A stretch of 47,179 bases of DNA from an uncultured Fretibacterium sp. (lineage in GTDB: Bacteria; Synergistota; Synergistia; Synergistales; Aminobacteriaceae): NCBI GenBank assembly GCA_947168585.1, contig CAMVMK010000014.1, positions 1 to 47,179 on the forward strand, written 5' to 3'. A program made the position numbers and the translations under genes. The first letter of the stretch is position 1. Each line of letters opens with the position of its first letter. Positions 15,917-23,460 of the stretch are shown here, one piece after another. The notes beneath the pieces are model-generated. The model had not been told where the DNA came from, searched no databases, and saw nothing but the letters and a program-made list of their open reading frames with translations.

Positions 15917-16866
15917 TTTTCTAATTCCTCACGGATAATTTCTAATTTTTCCGGCGTTGCGCCTGAAAATAAATTCATGCCTTTTTTACAGCGTTTAATT
16001 AATCCCGAAAGAACTTCGCCTGCTCCGATCTCGAAATAATTATTAATTCCTAAAGTGTCGGCCATGTAAGCAACACTCTGCGACCATAAGACAGGGCTGA
16101 AAGTCTGACGGTAAAGACAATCCCGAATTTCGTCAGGATTTTTTACAGGTTTCGCGCTGACGTTAGCAATAATATCAAATTTTGCCGTATTCCAGGAAAT
16201 TTTTTCAAATTCCGATTTTAATTTTTCAGCGGCAGGTTTCATATAAACGCTGTGGAACGGTGCAGAGACGTTTAATTTCACGCCTTTTTTAGCTCCGTAA
16301 GTTTTAGCGTTCTCGATAGCTTTATCAATAAATTCGCTCAAACCTGAAATTACAACTTGACCGGGCGAATTAAAATTAGCGGGCTGAATTTCGCCGTTCG
16401 GTGCTAAATCTTCGCAAAGTTTTTTAACTCCGTCATCATCGAGGCCAAGCATAGCCGCCATAGCTCCTTTACCTTCGGGTACAGCTTCCTGCATGAATAG
16501 ACCGCGCTTATGAACTAACTGAACAGCGTCCCTAAAATTCAAAACTTCGCTCGCTGCTAAGGCCGTATATTCTCCTAAACTATGACCGGCACAGCATACG
16601 GGATTAATATTTGCGCCCATTTCGTCAGTTAAAACTCTTAAAGCGGCAATGCTTACAGTCATAATTGCGGGCTGTGAATTTTTCGTTAAAGTTAATTCTT
16701 TTTCATCGCCGTTAAAAATTAAATCTTTCAAATGAAAATTCAAAGCATCGTCAGCTTCGTCAAAGACATCTTTAGCGGCATGAAAAGCCTCATAAATTTC
16801 TTTCCCCATTCCGACAGTCTGCGAGCCCTGTCCGGGAAAACATAAAGCGTATTTATTTTCACTCAT
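15910..16866 (-). CDS. fabD: malonyl-CoA:ACP transacylase
   Basis: 318 residues: FPGQGSQTVGMG at the N-terminus, the nucleophile motif GHSLGEYTAL and the catalytic His region SAPFHSVYMKP. It transfers malonyl from CoA to ACP. It overlaps fabG by 7 bp. A gap of about 117 bp with a TCCTAAC-type repeat separates it from the Sel1-like gene upstream. Confidence 0.96.
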   Translation of the reverse strand: MSENKYALCFPGQGSQTVGMGKEIYEAFHAAKDVFDEADDALNFHLKDLIFNGDEKELTLTKNSQPAIMTVSIAALRVLTDEMGANINPVCCAGHSLGEYTALAASEVLNFRDAVQLVHKRGLFMQEAVPEGKGAMAAMLGLDDDGVKKLCEDLAPNGEIQPANFNSPGQVVISGLSEFIDKAIENAKTYGAKKGVKLNVSAPFHSVYMKPAAEKLKSEFEKISWNTAKFDIIANVSAKPVKNPDEIRDCLYRQTFSPVLWSQSVAYMADTLGINNYFEIGAGEVLSGLIKRCKKGMNLFSGATPEKLEIIREELEKC

Positions 16867-16927
16867 AATTATTTTTCACCTTCTTTTTTTAACTTTAATT
16901 TTAGTGAAGAGATAGAAATTTTTTTTT

Positions 16928-16956
16928 AACTCCTCACTCCTAACTCCTAACTCCTG
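16928..16956 (-). repeat. degenerate 7-bp repeat, TCCTAAC family
   Basis: Units TCCTCAC, TCCTAAC, TCCTAAC, TCCTGAC in the gap between the Sel1-like gene and fabD, followed by a palindrome CTGCCGTCAGGCAG. Confidence 0.65.
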
Positions 16957-16983
16957 ACTGCCGTCAGGCAGGCCTCACTATTT

Positions 16984-17247
16984 TTAGTAGCCTCTTTGAA
17001 CTTTTGCTCTCATTTCGGTGCTGCTTGAACTTGGCGAAAATTGCGAAGTCTGCACAGAATTATATCTATACGCGAGATTATTTTTCGCTGCTTCATTGCC
17101 CTGATCGGCTGATTTATTAAGCCATCTTGAGGCCTCAGATTGATTTTGCATTCCTAAACGACCCTCACCGTAAGAAACGCCCAAACGATTTTGGGACATC
17201 GGATCGCCTGCTTCGGCAAGTCTTCTAATTTCGTCAAAATTGCTCAT
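16984..17247 (-). CDS. small Sel1-like repeat protein in the fab operon
   Basis: 87 residues containing two Sel1-type (TPR-like) helical repeats: AEAGDPMSQNRLGVSYGEG (about 11-30) and ASRWLNKSADQGNEAAKNNLAYRY (about 38-62), then a Ser-rich tail. It lacks a signal peptide, so it is cytoplasmic. Its ATG overlaps the fabK stop (TAATG), so it is translationally coupled to fabK. Such repeats usually mediate protein contacts; a role with the fatty-acid enzymes is inferred from position only. It is not a usual member of fab operons. Confidence 0.75.
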   Translation of the reverse strand: MSNFDEIRRLAEAGDPMSQNRLGVSYGEGRLGMQNQSEASRWLNKSADQGNEAAKNNLAYRYNSVQTSQFSPSSSSTEMRAKVQRGY

Positions 17248-18206
17248 TATTTTTTCACCTCTCCGATATTCGATAAAACTTTTTCAGCTTCGGCGAACAT
17301 ATTTTCAATTATAACTTTAGCCGGTAAAATCTCGTTGACCATTGCGGCACTCTGACCGGCCATTAATGAGCCCCAGTCTGTATCGCCGTCAATGACAGCA
17401 GCACGCAGTTTCCCTGTTCCTAAGGCTTCAATTTCACTCGCGGGAGCACGCGAAGCTTCTAATTTTTCAAATTCAGCCGTTAATTTATTTCTCAAACATC
17501 TTACAGGATGACCTAAAGATTGTCCGGTAATAGCTGTACTTCTGTCGCGAGCGTCTATAACGGCCTGCTTATAATTAGCGTGAACTGTACATTCTTCACA
17601 GCAAATAAATCTCGTACCGACCTGAACTCCCTCAGCACCGAGTGCAAAAGCCGCTACAACTCCGCGACCGTCAGCGACACCGCCTGCGCAAAATACAGGA
17701 ATTTTTACGGCCTGAGAAATTTGAGGCGTTAAAACCATCGTAGTTAATTCTCCGATATGTCCGCCTGCTTCCATGCCTTCAGCTACGACAGCGTCTGCTC
17801 CCTGCTTCTCTACTCTTTTAGCCTGAGCTACTGAAGCAACTACAGGAATTACGATAGTTCCGGCGGGCTTTAATTTTTCTAAAACTTTTCCGGGACTTCC
17901 TGCTCCTGTCGTAACTACCGGGACTTTATGCTTCAAAGCAACTTCGACAGCACTTTCAGCAGTCGGGGACATTAACATTATATTAAGACCGAAAGGACGG
18001 CCGGGTTCGATTAATTTTTTAGCCTTAATAATTTCCTGCTCTAAAATATCCGGCGGAGTTGCAGCAGCCGCGATTATTCCGAGACCTCCCGCGTTGCTCA
18101 CTGCCGAAGCTAATTCAGCGTTAGCTACCCAAGCCATACCGCCCTGAATTAAAGGGTATTTAGTGCCGAGCAGTTTGCAAATTCTGTTATTTTCTCTCAG
18201 TAGCAT
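17247..18206 (-). CDS. fabK: enoyl-ACP reductase II, FMN-dependent
   Basis: 319 residues of the nitronate monooxygenase-like TIM-barrel family, FabK branch: YPLIQGGMAWVAN at the N-terminus, the FMN-region EGMEAGGHIGELTTM and GGVADGRGVVAAFALGAEGVQVGTRF. FabK performs the last reduction of each elongation cycle and replaces FabI. Its position between plsX and fabD supports FabK over nitronate monooxygenase. The ribosome site is AAGGAG. Confidence 0.94.
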   Translation of the reverse strand: MLLRENNRICKLLGTKYPLIQGGMAWVANAELASAVSNAGGLGIIAAAATPPDILEQEIIKAKKLIEPGRPFGLNIMLMSPTAESAVEVALKHKVPVVTTGAGSPGKVLEKLKPAGTIVIPVVASVAQAKRVEKQGADAVVAEGMEAGGHIGELTTMVLTPQISQAVKIPVFCAGGVADGRGVVAAFALGAEGVQVGTRFICCEECTVHANYKQAVIDARDRSTAITGQSLGHPVRCLRNKLTAEFEKLEASRAPASEIEALGTGKLRAAVIDGDTDWGSLMAGQSAAMVNEILPAKVIIENMFAEAEKVLSNIGEVKK

Positions 18207-18230
18207 TTTTTATAAACTCACTCCTTAACT

Positions 18231-19220
18231 TTATTCTTTTATTTCTAAAAGACCGTTGACGTTTTCATTAATAAAATTTCTTGCGACCGAAACAGCACTT
18301 AAAATTGCCGGAGATTTTGAACGTCCGTGAGCTTTAATCACAGCACCTTTAACACCGAGCAAAGGCGAGCCTCCGTACTGTTCATAATTAAATCTCTTCC
18401 ATAATTTTTTTACGACCGGAGCCATTAAAACCATTCCGGCCTTAGCCATTAAAGATTTTTTAACTTCGTCAGTCAATAAAGATTTCAAACTCTGCATAAT
18501 TCCTTCGCCGAGTTTAAGCGCGATATTTCCGTTGAAACCGTCGCATACTATAACGTCAGCATGACCGGCTACGACTTCATTGCCCTCGATATAGCCGCCG
18601 AAATTAATATCTCCGTGCTGTTCTATTAATTCGCGGGCTCCTAAGACTGTATCATCGCCTTTAATTTCTTCTGTGCCGTTCGATAATAATTTTATTTCAG
18701 GACGCTCAACTTTCAAAATTTTTTTTGAATATAATTCGCCCATTAAAGCAAACTGCAGAAGATTTTTAGGGCTGCAGCGGACAGTTGCGCCGACATCAAG
18801 CATTAAAGAAACTTTTTCAACTGACGGAATAGGCACACCGAGTGCGGGTCTGTCAACACCGGGCAGACGGCCTACAACTAAGACACCGCCCGCAACGATT
18901 GCCCCCGTGCTTCCTGCTGAGACAAGGCCTTGAGCATCTCCGCGCCGTACCATTTCCATAGCTATTCTTAAACTTGAATTTTTCTTTTTTCTAATTGCGT
19001 TGGCCGGGTGTTCATCGGGGTCAATAAATTCGCTCGCGTGTTCGATATGAATTCTATCGTGATTAATTCCGCAGGCTTTAATTTTTTCACTGTCTCCGGT
19101 CAAAACGATTTCAATATCATTATATTTTTCAACGGCTTTTAATGCTCCGGCGCAAATTTCTCCGGGAGCGTTATCGCCGCCCATAGCGTCTAAAGCTATT
19201 ACGATATTTTTTCCGCTCAA
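18231..19220 (-). CDS. plsX: phosphate acyltransferase
   Basis: 329 residues: IALDAMGGDNAPGE at the N-terminus, SAGSTGAIVAGG, and VVCDGFNGNIALK. It makes acyl-phosphate from acyl-ACP for the PlsX-PlsY route of phospholipid synthesis. It overlaps fapR by 4 bp (ATGA), a translational coupling also found in Gram-positive fapR-plsX operons. Confidence 0.96.
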   Translation of the reverse strand: MSGKNIVIALDAMGGDNAPGEICAGALKAVEKYNDIEIVLTGDSEKIKACGINHDRIHIEHASEFIDPDEHPANAIRKKKNSSLRIAMEMVRRGDAQGLVSAGSTGAIVAGGVLVVGRLPGVDRPALGVPIPSVEKVSLMLDVGATVRCSPKNLLQFALMGELYSKKILKVERPEIKLLSNGTEEIKGDDTVLGARELIEQHGDINFGGYIEGNEVVAGHADVIVCDGFNGNIALKLGEGIMQSLKSLLTDEVKKSLMAKAGMVLMAPVVKKLWKRFNYEQYGGSPLLGVKGAVIKAHGRSKSPAILSAVSVARNFINENVNGLLEIKE

Positions 19221-19786
19221 AATTTTTCACCTGCCTCATCTAAGATTTCAATAATAAAGCGTCCTACAAAAATTTCTTTGTCGCCTACTCTTGTCCGGAC
19301 GCTGACAATTTTTTTGCCGTCATGATTAACTCCGACTTTAGCACGGGCGATTAAAACATCACCGACACGGGCGTGTCCTTTATATTCTCCGCGCATGGAG
19401 TCAATTATAACTTTAGCGGCATTTATAGCAGCAACTGCAATAGATCCGGCTTGAGCATAAATATAATTATCGCTGACAATGTCAGTAAATCTGAAAGCCA
19501 TTTCTTTAGCAGTTCTTAAAACTGAAAGAGCCCATTTATCCGGCTCAAGTTCTAAAAGTTCGCCGATAACTTCGGACGGGCTTAGAGATTGCAATTTGCT
19601 GACGGCTTTCTCCGCCATAGTTTTAATTCTTTCACGAAGTTCAGGCACTCCCGTCAAAGCGCGGTCAAGGCGAATTGTGCTGACGCTGACATTGAGACGC
19701 TCAGCGAGTTCATTATCCGTTATCATAGGATTTGAAGAAATTATTTTTAATAATTCGTCCTGCCGTGATTTTCGATTTTTTAGCAC
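19217..19786 (-). CDS. fapR: fatty-acid biosynthesis repressor FapR
   Basis: 189 residues: an N-terminal winged helix (SRQDELLKIISSNPMITDNELAERLNVSVSTIRLDR, in pieces about 7-43) and a C-terminal hotdog domain (about 75-189) containing ARVGDVLIARAKV, the family site for malonyl-CoA or malonyl-ACP binding. Without ligand FapR represses fab/pls genes. The start is GTG at 19784-19786: the nearest upstream ATG hits a stop after three codons. The ribosome site GAGG is unusually far from the GTG and lies within the presumed operator. The downstream order plsX-fabK-fabD-fabG matches a FapR regulon. Confidence 0.9.
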   Translation of the reverse strand: MLKNRKSRQDELLKIISSNPMITDNELAERLNVSVSTIRLDRALTGVPELRERIKTMAEKAVSKLQSLSPSEVIGELLELEPDKWALSVLRTAKEMAFRFTDIVSDNYIYAQAGSIAVAAINAAKVIIDSMRGEYKGHARVGDVLIARAKVGVNHDGKKIVSVRTRVGDKEIFVGRFIIEILDEAGEKF

Positions 19787-19790
19787 CTGA

Positions 19791-19809
19791 TATTAATACC
19801 TCATTATAA
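19791..19809. promoter_or_regulatory. FapR-like operator
   Basis: TATTAATACCTCATTATAA resembles the published FapR operator (TTAGTACCTAGTCTTAAT core), matching most positions including ACCT and the flanking TTA/TAA. It lies between the -10 box and the fapR start and overlaps the ribosome site, as expected for autorepression. Confidence 0.6.
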
Positions 19810-19822
19810 AAAATTTTTGCAA

Positions 19823-19851
19823 AGTATATTCACAGATTTGAAATTAGTCAA
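19823..19851 (-). promoter_or_regulatory. promoter of the fapR-fab operon
   Basis: Minus strand TTGACT (19846-19851), 17-bp spacer, TATACT (19823-19828): a near-consensus housekeeping promoter about 40 bp upstream of the fapR GTG. Confidence 0.75.
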
Positions 19852-19870
19852 TCAGAAATTTATTTGAAAA

Positions 19871-19903
19871 ATAAAAAAACTCCCGTAAAAAATTTTCCGG
19901 GAG
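19871..19903 (-). terminator. intrinsic terminator after the flavodoxin gene
   Basis: Minus strand stem CTCCCGG/CGGGAG with an A/T loop followed by TTTTTTTAT. It separates the flavodoxin gene from the fapR promoter. Confidence 0.8.
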
Positions 19904-19936
19904 ATTCTTCTTTTGGCCGTGTAAAAAATTTTTTTA

Positions 19937-20359
19937 TTACGCGAGTTTTGCTCCGAAGTCTTTGCAGGCGGCGAGAGCTTCGTCATCGGGTTCAAGATGA
20001 GCCTTGCAGCCTTCCGTAACGATAACGGCACCGGCCTCTTTGCAGCGGTCTTCCCAAGTTCTGAGCCATTCGCCGTCGCCCCAGTCGTATGAGCCGAAGA
20101 CAGCGACTTTCTTGCCTTTGATTGCCGAAGCAGCTTCAGTGAAGAAAGGTTCCATTTCTGCTTCTTCGATGACTTCCGCGCCCATTGCAGGCGATCCGAA
20201 AGCTATGACATCATAACCGGCAAGTTCGGAGACTGAAGCGTCGCCGACAGTTTTTAATGTAACGTCCGCGCCCGCGCCTTTTGCACCGTCAGCGATCGCG
20301 TTGGCCATTTTTTCGGTGTTGCCTGTTGTTGTTACGTAAACTACTAAAACTTTTGACAT
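19937..20359 (-). CDS. flavodoxin
   Basis: 140 residues, acidic: the phosphate-binding loop VTTTGNTEKMA (about 10-20) holds FMN phosphate, and the regions AFGSPAMGAEV and FGSYDWGDGEW flank the isoalloxazine. It is a one-electron carrier replacing ferredoxin under low iron or supplying radical-SAM enzymes; HydE is encoded 0.9 kb away. It lies 28 bp downstream of the DUF3793 gene in the same direction, so co-transcription is likely. Confidence 0.93.
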   Translation of the reverse strand: MSKVLVVYVTTTGNTEKMANAIADGAKGAGADVTLKTVGDASVSELAGYDVIAFGSPAMGAEVIEEAEMEPFFTEAASAIKGKKVAVFGSYDWGDGEWLRTWEDRCKEAGAVIVTEGCKAHLEPDDEALAACKDFGAKLA

Positions 20360-20387
20360 TTCTAAAAATCCTCCATTAAAAATTTTT

Positions 20388-20991
20388 TTAATGCCCCGTC
20401 AAAATTAACCGGGCAGCATCACACTCTGCTTTACGGTATTTCCTGAAAGTCTGCATGGCTTTGCTGACACCTGCGTAAACTTTCCAGTAACCGCAGCAAA
20501 GTTGATTTTCACATTTTTTATTTTCCATGAAGCATTTGACATCGTAAGGCGGATAATCTAAAAATAATCCGATCTCGTGAGGAAATTTGCCTGAGAATTT
20601 TTTTCTTAGGCAGGCCAAACAAGCATCTAAATCCTCAAGAGGATAGCCGCAAGCCCTGAGAATTTCGCAGGCTTCGTTACATTCAAGCGCACGGGCTAAT
20701 AATTCGCGCCTGTAAATCAAGACGAGAGCATTTTTATTTTTGCTGTCGTTTTCATTTAACAAGAGCCATTGAACTCCCAAAGGATTCAGCCATTTATCGG
20801 CATTTTGTTTCCATAAAGTTTTTATATCGATATTTCCTCTGCGTCTGAAATTTATCAGACATGCGGCCTTAATTCCCTTTATAGTTGGCGCGCCAAAAAC
20901 AAAATAATATACTTTTGACAAAATTTTCATCGTCAAAATTTTTAATATGCTCCATAAATTTTTTAATTATATCTGCGTCTTTAGAGTTCAT
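20388..20991 (-). pseudogene. DUF3793 family protein, frameshifted near its N-terminus
   Basis: The uninterrupted frame (20936-20388, 182 residues, TTG start) has DUF3793 traits: GAPTIKGIKAACLINF, ELLARALECNEACEILRACGYP, FPHEIGLFLDYPPYDVKCFM and CCGYWKVY. Its start is abnormal. The +1-shifted frame from an ATG at 20989-20991 encodes MNSKDADIIKKFMEHIKNF and FDDENFVKSILF, which is what DUF3793 proteins carry before the APT.AGIKPA block. Joining the frames near 20900-20910 gives a normal N-terminus of about 200 residues in total. A near-consensus promoter lies just upstream of 20991. Either a one-base insertion has broken the gene, a short form is used, or the base is an assembly error. The biochemical role of DUF3793 is unknown. 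Confidence 0.65.
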
Positions 20992-21031
20992 TTTATAATT
21001 TTCCCGTCATATAAATTTGTTTGGCCTAATA

Positions 21032-21060
21032 AACTTATAACGAGAACTTAAATTTGTCAA
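21032..21060 (-). promoter_or_regulatory. candidate promoter for DUF3793-flavodoxin
   Basis: Minus strand TTGACA (21055-21060), 17-bp spacer, TAAGTT (21032-21037). The -35 is perfect and the -10 weak; a TATAAG at 21034-21039 with a 15-bp spacer is an alternative. In the rest of 20992-21242 I see only AT-rich sequence and no gene. Confidence 0.5.
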
Positions 21061-21242
21061 GCGTAAAAATTTCTCTTTTCTTCAAGAATTATGAATTGAA
21101 TTTCTAATTTTTATTTAAGGATTATAAACCTTTGGAAAGACTAAATAATTTTTAAGTTTTTGTAGTTGAAAAAGTAGTTGAAAAAAATAATTCTCCCCGT
21201 ATCGAAGAATTTATTTGCGTGTATTATATCACAAACTTAAAA

Positions 21243-22283
21243 TTATTGCTTTTTAATATCGCCGCGTGAAGTTACAACTTCATAACCGATTTTTTTCATT
21301 CGGTTATTAAGACAGTCTCTGCACTGAGCACTTTCTTCGCCGGTGCAGATTTTGTTATCGTAAAGTTCATATTTTTTTCTGACATTTACGGGCGATAAAT
21401 TCGGCATTACAACATTAGCTCCGGATAAAATTCCAAGTTCGCGCCCCGTCGGGTGAATAGTTCCGAGTGCTGTAGTTGCAGGCAATAAAACGGGCGGATA
21501 AATTAATCTTATAATTGATAATAAATAACAAGTTAATTCAGCAGTCCCGGCCCTAAAATCTTTGAACGGAGTATCTTTATGCGGAATAAAAGGCCCTATG
21601 CCGCACATATCCGGCTTAAAAGTTTCTATAAATTTCAAGTCTTGAGCTAAATTTTTTTCAGTTTGGTAAGGCGAGCCGACCATAAAACCGCAGCCGGTTT
21701 GATAACCTAATTCACGCAAATTTTTTAAGCATTCAATTCTATTTTCGTAAGACATTGAAGACGGGTGCAATTTTGAATAATGCTCTTTATCTGCCGTTTC
21801 GTGGCGCAATAAATATCTGTCTGCCCCGCAGTCTCTTAAAAATTTATAACTCTCACAGCTTCGTTCGCCCATTGAAAGAGTTACGGCGCAGTCTGAATGA
21901 CGCGATTTAATTTCACGGATAATATCTCCTAAAATTTCATCAGTGAAAAAATTATCTTCTCCGCCCTGCAAAACAAAAGTCCTAAAACCTAATTCATAGC
22001 CCTCATCAGAACATGAAATAATTTCTTCGGGAGTTAGTCTGTAACGCTGACAGTTTTTGTTGCTTTTTCTAATTCCGCAATAAAAGCAGTCGTTCCTGCA
22101 AATATTAGAAATTTCTATTAAACCCCGAACAAAAATTTTATTCCCGTAAATTTCGCGCCTTGTTTTATCCGCTAATTTTCGTAAAGATTTCGCGGCCTCG
22201 TCATTATAATTTTTAATTAAAAATTCGTATTCTTGAAGCTCAAGCGAATGAGAAGACGCTAATTTTTCGATTAAAGTTTTCAT
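21243..22283 (-). CDS. hydE: [FeFe]-hydrogenase maturase HydE
   Basis: 346-residue radical-SAM enzyme. The cluster motif is CRNDCFYCG (about 63-71), preceded by GLIEISNICRNDC typical of HydE/BioB-like proteins, followed by TFVLQGGEDNFFT, SMGERS, RHETADKEHYSKLHP and GCGFMVGSPYQT. HydE helps build the diiron subsite of the hydrogenase H-cluster with HydF and HydG. No hydrogenase, hydF or hydG is in the window. The ATG follows the relE stop directly, so hydE is translated from a transcript that starts upstream with the TM1266-like gene and relBE. Confidence 0.92.
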   Translation of the reverse strand: MKTLIEKLASSHSLELQEYEFLIKNYNDEAAKSLRKLADKTRREIYGNKIFVRGLIEISNICRNDCFYCGIRKSNKNCQRYRLTPEEIISCSDEGYELGFRTFVLQGGEDNFFTDEILGDIIREIKSRHSDCAVTLSMGERSCESYKFLRDCGADRYLLRHETADKEHYSKLHPSSMSYENRIECLKNLRELGYQTGCGFMVGSPYQTEKNLAQDLKFIETFKPDMCGIGPFIPHKDTPFKDFRAGTAELTCYLLSIIRLIYPPVLLPATTALGTIHPTGRELGILSGANVVMPNLSPVNVRKKYELYDNKICTGEESAQCRDCLNNRMKKIGYEVVTSRGDIKKQ

Positions 22284-22547
22284 TTAATATATTTCCCTGC
22301 GATGACCTACAGCAGTAACAAGTATGATAACTTTATCATCTTGAATTTCTGCAATTAATCTATAATCACCAATCCGATAACGCCATTTTCCTGAATAATT
22401 GCCTGTTAAGGATTTTCCTAAACGTCTGGGATTTTCGCAGCCTTCAAGATTTTTTCTGACCCACTTTGTGATTGTCAGCGCGGTATTAACATCAAGTTTT
22501 TTTAATTCTTTGCGGGCTTTCTTTGAAAATTCAACGCTATACCGCAT
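22284..22547 (-). CDS. relE: RelE-family toxin
   Basis: 87 residues, basic: MRYSVEFSKKARKELKKLD at the N-terminus and the RelE core GKWRYRIGDYRLIAEI and VILVTAVGHRREIY, with conserved Arg and the terminal Tyr used in mRNA cleavage. It overlaps the antitoxin by 11 bp, and its TAA abuts the hydE ATG with no gap. It differs clearly from the YafQ-type toxin at 894-1172, so the two modules are not recent duplicates. Confidence 0.9.
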   Translation of the reverse strand: MRYSVEFSKKARKELKKLDVNTALTITKWVRKNLEGCENPRRLGKSLTGNYSGKWRYRIGDYRLIAEIQDDKVIILVTAVGHRREIY

Positions 22548-22764
22548 TACTCATTAACTCACGTTCAATTTCATCAAGTGAATATGTTTGCGGGTCTGCT
22601 TCATATTCAGCTTTTGACTGTTCATAAAGTCTCAAGTCCATTATATCTTCAATGCGTTCAAGAAGAATTTTTTTCGCAAGTTCTCCAACAGTCTCGCCGG
22701 TTTCAGAAGCATAGGTTTCAGCAAATTTTTGAGTATCTTCGTCAAGTTCAAAACTATACGTCAT
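22537..22764 (-). CDS. relB: RelB-type antitoxin
   Basis: 75 residues from the ATG at 22762-22764 (MTYSFELDEDTQKFAETYAS), chosen because GGAG precedes it and the MTYSF.LDE start is family-like; a longer frame upstream is poor in conserved residues. The N-terminal ribbon-helix-helix is followed by an acidic C-terminal helix (YEADPQTYSLDEIEREL) that should bind RelE. The upstream ribosome site GGGGTTAGGAG is part of a TCCTAAC-type repeat. Confidence 0.85.
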   Translation of the reverse strand: MTYSFELDEDTQKFAETYASETGETVGELAKKILLERIEDIMDLRLYEQSKAEYEADPQTYSLDEIERELMSNAV

Positions 22765-22766
22765 AA

Positions 22767-22782
22767 CTCCTAACCCCTCACT
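22767..22782 (-). repeat. short degenerate TCCTAAC-family repeat
   Basis: CTCCTAACCCCTCACT on the plus strand. On the minus strand it supplies GGAG immediately before the relB start. Confidence 0.5.
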
Positions 22783-22789
22783 AAAAAAA

Positions 22790-23038
22790 TTATTTCGAGA
22801 ACGCCGTTTTGACGCTGACACCATCAAGATTTCCGACACGTCCGGACAATGCCGAAATTATATCTTGAGGAGCATCGAGGGCAATGCTGATTATATTAAT
22901 TTTTTTCTGATGATAAGGCAGTCCCATACGGCCTATAATAAATTCGCGGTACTCATGAAGAATATTATTGAGAGTTTCAACGGCTTCAACATTTTCAACG
23001 ATTACGCTCATCACTGCTACACGTGTCTGCTCTTGCAT
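22790..23038 (-). CDS. TM1266-like iron-only hydrogenase system regulator
   Basis: 82 residues from ATG 23036-23038 (MQEQTRVAVMSVIVE), after ribosome site GGAGG. Pattern: VAVMSVIVENVEAVETLNNILHEY, then YREFIIGRMGLPYH and NIISIALDAP and LSGRVGNLDGVSVK, which matches the small ACT-like/NikR-C-like family named TM1266, usually found with hydE/hydF/hydG. The longer frame upstream to 23125 is an AT-rich leader without conservation. It heads the minus-strand set relB-relE-hydE. Its ligand and DNA target are not known. Confidence 0.87.
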   Translation of the reverse strand: MQEQTRVAVMSVIVENVEAVETLNNILHEYREFIIGRMGLPYHQKKINIISIALDAPQDIISALSGRVGNLDGVSVKTAFSK

Positions 23039-23123
23039 AATTAATAAAAACCTCCGAAAATTATTTTGAAATTTTTTCGTATTATATAATATTCTTAATT
23101 TCAGAAAGAAGGCGAATAAAATC

Positions 23124-23387
23124 ATGATTAGCTTAAGTAATTATGACGCGCTCGGCCAAAACGGCATGGCGATGATGCAAAAATCTATGGGCACGGCTGC
23201 AGCAGCAAGCAATCAAATTCTTGAAAGCGGAGCAGACCCTATGACAATAGCGGCAGCTTCAATGGATTTAAGTCAGGCTAAAGTCGGAATGGCTGTAGGT
23301 GCTTGGCTCGTAAAGCAGCAGAACGAAATGATGGAAACGTCTTTGCAGCTTTTCGGCATCGGTACTAAATTTAACGGAACTTTTTAA
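23124..23387 (+). CDS. YjfB-like putative motility protein
   Basis: 87 residues, rich in Met and Ala, predicted helical: MGTAAAASNQILE, then DLSQAKVGMAVGAWLVKQQNEMMETSLQLF. The segment with A..MDL.QAK...A..V.K...EM....L matches the YjfB (PF14070) putative motility family. It has no signal peptide. It is divergent from the TM1266-like gene, with AGAAAGAAGG as ribosome site. FliS and FlgN-like genes at 33111-34113 show that flagellar functions exist in this genome. Confidence 0.75.
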   Translation: MISLSNYDALGQNGMAMMQKSMGTAAAASNQILESGADPMTIAAASMDLSQAKVGMAVGAWLVKQQNEMMETSLQLFGIGTKFNGTF

Positions 23388-23392
23388 GACAA

Positions 23393-23419
23393 TGAGGAAT
23401 TAGGAGTTAGGGGTGGGGA
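23393..23419 (+). repeat. degenerate 7-bp repeat (reverse orientation)
   Basis: TGAGGAATTAGGAGTTAGGGG, the complement-strand form of the TCCTAAC family, directly after the YjfB-like gene. Confidence 0.55.
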
Positions 23420-23460
23420 ATGAAAAGAATTTCTCGCGCTTAACTCTTAAATAAAAAATT

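Noticed and set aside
23039-23125. 29-residue extension of the TM1266-like protein
   Set aside because: AT-rich leader without conservation; GGAGG precedes the ATG at 23038.
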